Shown here: positions 60,901 through 64,000 of the stretch, one piece after another
How positions within the stretch are numbered: the first letter of the stretch is position 1
Layout: every line of letters begins with the position of its first letter
Assembly (NCBI GenBank): GCA_020634375.1
Contig: JACKBX010000007.1
Span: 248,001 to 312,000 of the forward strand
Direction of reading: 5' to 3'
Source of the DNA: Ardenticatenaceae bacterium
GTDB lineage: Bacteria > Chloroflexota > Anaerolineae > Promineifilales > Promineifilaceae
Length of the DNA stretch: 64,000 nt
Notes under the pieces: generated by a model
What the model was told of the DNA's origin: nothing
Database searches by the model: none
What the model saw: the letters and a program-made list of their open reading frames with translations, nothing else
Made by a program: the position numbers and the translations under genes

Positions 60901-60994
60901 CCTGCGCCAGGGAGCCACCGCTTTTCTGCAAAAGCCTCTCTATTTGCCCGAATTGGCAGACACGATTGCAAATCTCCTATCCAATAAGGGTTAG
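57968..60994 (+). CDS. PAS-GAF-GAF hybrid histidine kinase with receivers at both ends
   Basis: The 1,008-residue soluble protein starts at GTG 57968 with AAAGGA upstream. Order: a degenerate receiver-like domain (1-115, VVVLDD), a PAS domain (about 130-250), GAF domains (about 270-415 and 430-590), HisKA with SHELRTPLNAILG, an ATPase (WDTGIGMS, GTGLGLSLVY) and a receiver (LLAEDNE, LLDLQMPE, KP). Receivers at both ends point to a phosphorelay. The 3' half has no ACGGCCGT. Confidence 0.88.
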   Translation: MLQVLVVANLDRAVPIMDGLRQTQPDWRVNFVSSPDSLQKQLSGGQYDVVVLDDSIQQGATWVQQWQQVAGETAVTPPLVWLSSSSHPLEELPFATIQGHAIQDKANNLQRLPELINQVMQEKELFTLDAGIFAEIAELATDAVIVAQDDQRICYFNTGAEALFGYQRAEIMGKPLSLLIPLRHHNEHNQHIEKFLRSGLQVQRITKQDGVIGVPRDGQEFRAEVSVMRLEQNGRTYFAAILHDTTERQKTAATLNQYIQRLEALRELEQAILAARSPEEIAHTALQHLQQLISFDLASIIAFDPDQPGGILLAQHSGEAAFDHCHTHPLFSDEAAMRVLTEGQSRIINNLNALQSPEPFERSLAEQGVYSYIMIPLTMRGEIVGLLNLGATQQMAFNDAALELVYEATRPVAVAIHQARLLEKERAQRQLTETLQEVGRILVGTLDQKQVLSIILEQLIRVIPYDSATVMLMRDDALTLVARQNLGNKQPEISVSLTTFPHIREVLETGAPVLIADTAVDPRWQKLPDTENTRCWLGVPLVVKGIVIGVLNLNKAQPNYYTLRDAKFALAFAQQAAIAVENAQLYSRAISEIDERRQVEIALQIERAHLAEHVKERTAELSAANAQLVHAVRARDEFLASMSHELRTPLNAILGMTEVLQTGAYGSLSDKQQDLLRTIVRSGHHLLELINDILDIAKIEAGQLALHLYPIPIPAMCHTCIDLVKTMAAKKQIQVLLDLSKAANVIWGDELRVQQILINLLNNAIKFTPANGKIGLEVTVDTRRTTAYFTVWDTGIGMSLADLRQLFSGPNGPKPFVQLDSGLSRQYEGTGLGLSLVYHLTELHGGSLAIKSEVGQGSRLTVALPCQSIVREVETFEGKITQTVEPRTILLAEDNELYARAISAYLLAQGYRLVVAHTGLQAVQQARTTQPDLILLDLQMPEVGGLETLNLIHENTHLRDVPIIMWTALAMPGDEDYYLRQGATAFLQKPLYLPELADTIANLLSNKG

Positions 60995-61026
60995 CCCGCC
61001 CATTCAATTCACAAATGAGGTAACTG

Positions 61027-62151
61027 ATGCAAATTGCTCCTTTTGACGTGGAACTTTTTTTCGCCGTTTATGAATTTGCGACGCCACATGTTTTGTGTGC
61101 GTCTGACTGTGAAAGCATGACTGTAACCGATTTGCTTGAGCTAGCAGGCATGACGATGGCCGATTTGGGCACGCAATGGTTGGGATATACGGAATCTCAG
61201 GGACATCCAGATTTACGCGGGCTGGTTGCGGCTCAAATTGGCGGCGCGGTTACGGCGCAAGATGTGGTGGTACTGGCAACGCCAGAGGAGGGTATTTACC
61301 TGACCATGCGGACGCTGCTGGAACCGGGAGATCACGTGGTTGTGTTGACCCCGGCGTATAATTCGCTGTTGAATGTGGCAGAGCATGTGAGCGGGAATGT
61401 CAGCCGATGGGAGATTGAAGCAACGGCCGTTTCCTTCCAACTCGATCTCAACAAACTAGCAAACCTGCTCACCGACGAAACTAAACTGCTCATTGTTAAC
61501 TTTCCGCACAACCCCACTGGACTGCTGCCCACGCCCGAAGAATTCGCGCAAATCGTCGCCCTGGCGCAGCAGCATGATGTGTGGCTATTTTGCGATGAGA
61601 TGTACCGGGGATTGGAATTAGACGGCCGTTCCCCTCTCCCTTCCGCCATCACCCAATACGAAAAAAGCATCGTGTTATCGGGATTGTCCAAAACACAAGG
61701 GCTGCCGGGGCTGCGCTCTGGTTGGCTGCTGGTGCGTGATGAATCACTCCGCGCGGCACTGATCAACTGGAAGCATTACACCAGCATTTGCCCACCCACG
61801 CCCAGCGAGTTTTTGGCGATGGCCGCACTGCGGGCGCATGACAAGTTGGTGGCACGCAACGTGGCCATCATTACACAAAACTTGCAGGCAGCAGACGCGT
61901 TTTTTGCCCGTTGGCCGCAGTTGTTTACCTGGCGACGGCCGTCTGCCGGTTCAGTGGCATTGGTAGAAACGGCCGTACCCTCCACCACTACCTACTGCAT
62001 CCAACTGGCAGAGGAGGCTGGTGTTCTCTTCCTGCCCGGCCCATACATTGGCTACCACGACACCTTCATGCGCTGGGGCTTTGGGCGCAAAAATTTCGCA
62101 GACAACCTAGCTCATTACGAGGCATACTTACAAAAAAAGATTGGAGATTAG
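61027..62151 (+). CDS. PLP-dependent class I/II aminotransferase
   Basis: The 374-residue fold type I enzyme has GYTESQGHPDLRGLVA, Asn162 in NFPHNPTG, Asp190 in FCDEMYRG, PLP Lys222 in GLSKTQGLPGLRSGW with Arg230 of the next segment. The short N-terminus suggests a subfamily distinct from AspC; substrate unknown. GAGG precedes the ATG. The stop codon and last residues KKIGD are encoded by the left arm of an inverted repeat. Confidence 0.88.
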   Translation: MQIAPFDVELFFAVYEFATPHVLCASDCESMTVTDLLELAGMTMADLGTQWLGYTESQGHPDLRGLVAAQIGGAVTAQDVVVLATPEEGIYLTMRTLLEPGDHVVVLTPAYNSLLNVAEHVSGNVSRWEIEATAVSFQLDLNKLANLLTDETKLLIVNFPHNPTGLLPTPEEFAQIVALAQQHDVWLFCDEMYRGLELDGRSPLPSAITQYEKSIVLSGLSKTQGLPGLRSGWLLVRDESLRAALINWKHYTSICPPTPSEFLAMAALRAHDKLVARNVAIITQNLQAADAFFARWPQLFTWRRPSAGSVALVETAVPSTTTYCIQLAEEAGVLFLPGPYIGYHDTFMRWGFGRKNFADNLAHYEAYLQKKIGD

Positions 62152-62171
62152 CCAATCTCTAATCTCCAATC
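62139..62171. repeat. 13-bp inverted repeat GATTGGAGATTAG
   Basis: Arms 62139-62151 and 62159-62171 are perfect complements around CCAATCT. It contains the aminotransferase stop and ends six bases before the next ATG. Confidence 0.8.
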
Positions 62172-62176
62172 TCAAC

Positions 62177-62749
62177 ATGATCACACCCACCTTCCACACC
62201 CTCACCCAATTACAAACATGGCTGCAAGAGCAGGGCATTGACCTCAGCCAATGGGGGCAGGCTGACGCCAAAACGATTGCCAGCCTCTGGGAAGAATTGC
62301 AAAATGGCGACTGCGTGCTGCAAGCAGACCCGCCCCTGCGCATTTCGCACATTGCGCAAATTATCATCAGTCGCGGCGAAAAGTTGCTCATCGAAGCAGA
62401 GCAGGAATTGGGTGACGGCCGTTCCCGTTCCCGCCTCATCCCGCCATCTGAAAAAATGCGACCGGGAGAAGATATAGCCGCTGCCGCCTGGCGCTGCTTG
62501 CAAGAAGAGCTAAATGTGGAGCCAGGTGAGGCCACACTGCACCTGGAAAGTTACCGCCAGCGCATCCGTGAATTGGATTCGCTATCGTATCCGGGGCTGC
62601 GCACGCGCTACATTTTCCACCGGCTCAATGCAGATGTGCCAGGATTGCCCAACGAAGATTTTTGGCGCGACAACCAGGCGTTTAGCCTTGGCGATCCGGT
62701 GCGGCGGCAGCGCTGGTCGTGGCGGTCTGGCGTGCTTTCCCCTCATTGA
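62177..62749 (+). CDS. Nudix-like hydrolase
   Basis: The 190-residue protein shows PGEDIAAAAWRCLQEELNVEPGEA (97-120 approximately), a Nudix-like box missing part of the canonical REUxEE pattern (RCLQEELN). The preceding segment LIEAEQELGDGRSRSRLIPPSEKM fits strand positions before the box. Plants and bacteria have similar divergent Nudix proteins; substrate unknown and activity uncertain. No ribosome site. Its last 68 bases overlap the convergent MFS gene. Confidence 0.7.
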   Translation: MITPTFHTLTQLQTWLQEQGIDLSQWGQADAKTIASLWEELQNGDCVLQADPPLRISHIAQIIISRGEKLLIEAEQELGDGRSRSRLIPPSEKMRPGEDIAAAAWRCLQEELNVEPGEATLHLESYRQRIRELDSLSYPGLRTRYIFHRLNADVPGLPNEDFWRDNQAFSLGDPVRRQRWSWRSGVLSPH

Positions 62750-64000
62750 CAAAAACCAGGAGCAGCAGCCCCACCAACAGAAAAGCAGCAATAGAAAGGA
62801 TGGCTATGCGCTGGCCTAATTGTTCGGCGAGCACGGCCGTTTCCCCTTGCCGCTCATACCATTGCGCCGCCCGAAAAGCCAACGCCCCATAGACAGCCGG
62901 GCCAATAAATGATGACGTGCGCCCCGTCATCGCAAAAAAGCCATAAAACTCCGCACTTTGCCCGGCGGGCGCAAACATGCCCACCATCGTGCGGCTCACC
63001 GACTGTGTACCCGCCATCGCAAAGCCCGCCACTGCGCCAATCATAAAAAACTGGGTGCTGTTTTGTGCAAAAAACATCGCCGCCACCGCCCCCACCATAA
63101 TCACAATGGACAAGGCCAGCGAGTGTTTGCCGCCAATGATGTCCACCCAGCGGCCAAAGGCAAACGCGCCAAAAACATTGGTGATCTGCACCACAATGAC
63201 GAAGATGATCAGGTCTTGCTGATTCATGCCAAACAGCACCGCGCCGATAATGGCTGCAAAGTCCAGCGCCATGATCACGCCGTCGTTGTATACCAAAAAG
63301 GCGACCATGTATTTGATGAATTCTTTGAAGCTGCGGGCTTTGCTAAAGGTGCGGCGCAGTTGCTTGAGGGCCACGCTGAGGTAGGTTTCTCCCTGGGGCA
63401 GCACCTTACCTTTGGCACGTTCCGGCAGCCAAAGGAAGATGGGAATGGCGGAAAGGGCGAAGAAAACGGCCGTAATCAGCAATGTCAACCGCACCACCAA
63501 CGTCCCTTCCAGCGGAATCACCCCATTTTGCTGCAACACAATCAGCGGCAGCACCAACAGCAAGCAAATCACGCCGCCCGCCGTGCCAATGGCCCAGCCA
63601 TTCCCCGAAACCCGGCCAATCTCCTCTGGCGCGGCAATTTCCGGAAGCAGCCCATTGTAAAAGACTTGGGCACTGCGGTAGCCAATCTCCGCCAAAATAA
63701 AAAAGCCCATGCCAATTGCCACCGATCCCGGCTTGGCAAAAAAGAGAGCGGCCGTAAACAACACCGCCATCACCGTGTAAAACAATAAAAACTGCTTCTT
63801 TGACCCCGAATAATCTGCAACAGCCCCCAACACCGGCGAAGTCACCGCCACCACCAGCATGGCAATGCCTACTGCCAGCCCCCACAACCGCGACCCTTCC
63901 GCGCCACCCACCACCGTACCCTGAAAATAGGCTGAGTAAACCGCCAACAGCACAACGGCCGCATACGCTGAATTGCCAAAATCGTACAAATACCACGCCC
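62682..64000 (-). CDS. UMF1-type MFS transporter, N-terminus cut by window edge
   Basis: The frame is open to the right edge; the visible start of the protein reads AWYLYDFGNSAYAAVVLL, the N-terminal signature of the UMF1/Atg22-like transporter family, so only a few residues are missing. About twelve helices follow, ending with FLLVGLLLLVFVNEGKARQ. The substrate of bacterial UMF1 proteins is not known, though amino acid or small-solute efflux is proposed. The 3' end overlaps the Nudix-like gene by 68 bases on the opposite strand. Confidence 0.88.
   Translation of the reverse strand, partial: AWYLYDFGNSAYAAVVLLAVYSAYFQGTVVGGAEGSRLWGLAVGIAMLVVAVTSPVLGAVADYSGSKKQFLLFYTVMAVLFTAALFFAKPGSVAIGMGFFILAEIGYRSAQVFYNGLLPEIAAPEEIGRVSGNGWAIGTAGGVICLLLVLPLIVLQQNGVIPLEGTLVVRLTLLITAVFFALSAIPIFLWLPERAKGKVLPQGETYLSVALKQLRRTFSKARSFKEFIKYMVAFLVYNDGVIMALDFAAIIGAVLFGMNQQDLIIFVIVVQITNVFGAFAFGRWVDIIGGKHSLALSIVIMVGAVAAMFFAQNSTQFFMIGAVAGFAMAGTQSVSRTMVGMFAPAGQSAEFYGFFAMTGRTSSFIGPAVYGALAFRAAQWYERQGETAVLAEQLGQRIAILSIAAFLLVGLLLLVFVNEGKARQTATTSAAAAPDRQG

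Larger units (their letters stand above)
564..63468. repeat. highly iterated palindrome ACGGCCGT (about 110 copies)
   Basis: Hand scan of the window gives about 110 exact copies of the octamer, more than half with the flanking A and T as AACGGCCGTT (first at 564-573, last near 63466). It is in coding sequence in all three frames (TAV, N/D-G-R, R-P-F/L/S) and between genes. Random expectation for mid-50s GC is one or two. See the findings. Confidence 0.95.

Noticed and set aside
63987..63989. TTG as the start of the MFS transporter
   Set aside because: The residues before it (AWY) continue the family signature WYLYDFGNSAY, so the gene runs past the window edge.
1..64000. tRNA or rRNA genes
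   Set aside because: No TPsiC-loop-like cloverleaf or rRNA-like stretch was seen in any gap; a covariance search would be decisive.

Overview
The window looks like a chromosome segment of an uncultured or filamentous member of the Chloroflexota (Anaerolineae/Ardenticatenia side). GC is mid-50s by eye. Gene content includes many PAS/GAF hybrid histidine kinases, DUF4386, a lone formate-tetrahydrofolate ligase, a DHH-CBS-nucleotidyltransferase fusion and an exosortase with a PEP-CTERM integral membrane partner. Small families of inverted repeats fill the gaps between genes. The phylum assignment is inference; no rRNA or tRNA gene was recognised. The sequence is cut at both ends: an alpha/beta hydrolase at the left and an MFS transporter at the right are incomplete.

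Layout. 1-2.7 kb: a hydrolase, a PfkB-type kinase, the decayed C-terminus of a large exported protein, and a small STAS-like protein. 2.8-11.4 kb: a PadR regulator with a clear promoter/operator, then a co-directional run of redox and hydrolytic enzymes: short-chain dehydrogenase, NAD(P)-binding protein, Lnt-like acyltransferase, amidase, FAD dehydrogenase fused to a thioredoxin-like domain, and AhpD-like protein. 11.4-15.7 kb: hydrolase and AraC regulator facing a quinone-oxidoreductase, a DUF4386 protein and a flavodoxin. 15.9-21 kb: a MrfA/Hrq1-like helicase carrying an HNH domain, a HAD phosphatase, an epimerase and a VapBC pair. 21-26 kb: PEP-CTERM integral membrane protein plus exosortase, then a 21-bp minisatellite. 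26-41 kb: metabolism (GH13, ornithine aminotransferase, urocanate hydratase, formate-THF ligase) and two sensor kinases. 41-47 kb: orphan phosphate-binding-like lipoprotein, uppP, tgt and the fused tRNA nucleotidyltransferase. 47-51.7 kb: envelope proteins (four-helix membrane protein, lytic transglycosylase, GON-domain protein, RCK-type protein). 51.8-53.8 kb: a type II restriction-modification pair. 53.8-64 kb: YifB/ComM, small membrane protein, methyltransferase, TPR protein, a hybrid kinase, aminotransferase, Nudix-like protein and MFS transporter.

Three layers of structure cut across the gene list. First, the palindrome ACGGCCGT (mostly as AACGGCCGTT) occurs about 110 times in 64 kb by hand scan, inside genes in all three frames and between genes, where one or two would be expected by chance. 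Second, several families of imperfect inverted repeats sit between genes. They supply the stop codon of at least six genes, and in four genes such a sequence sits in frame inside the protein. Third, at least nine genes have a TATAAT-like box 6-8 bases before the start codon and no convincing ribosome binding site, which suggests leaderless transcripts. These three observations are the most rewarding ones to follow up.
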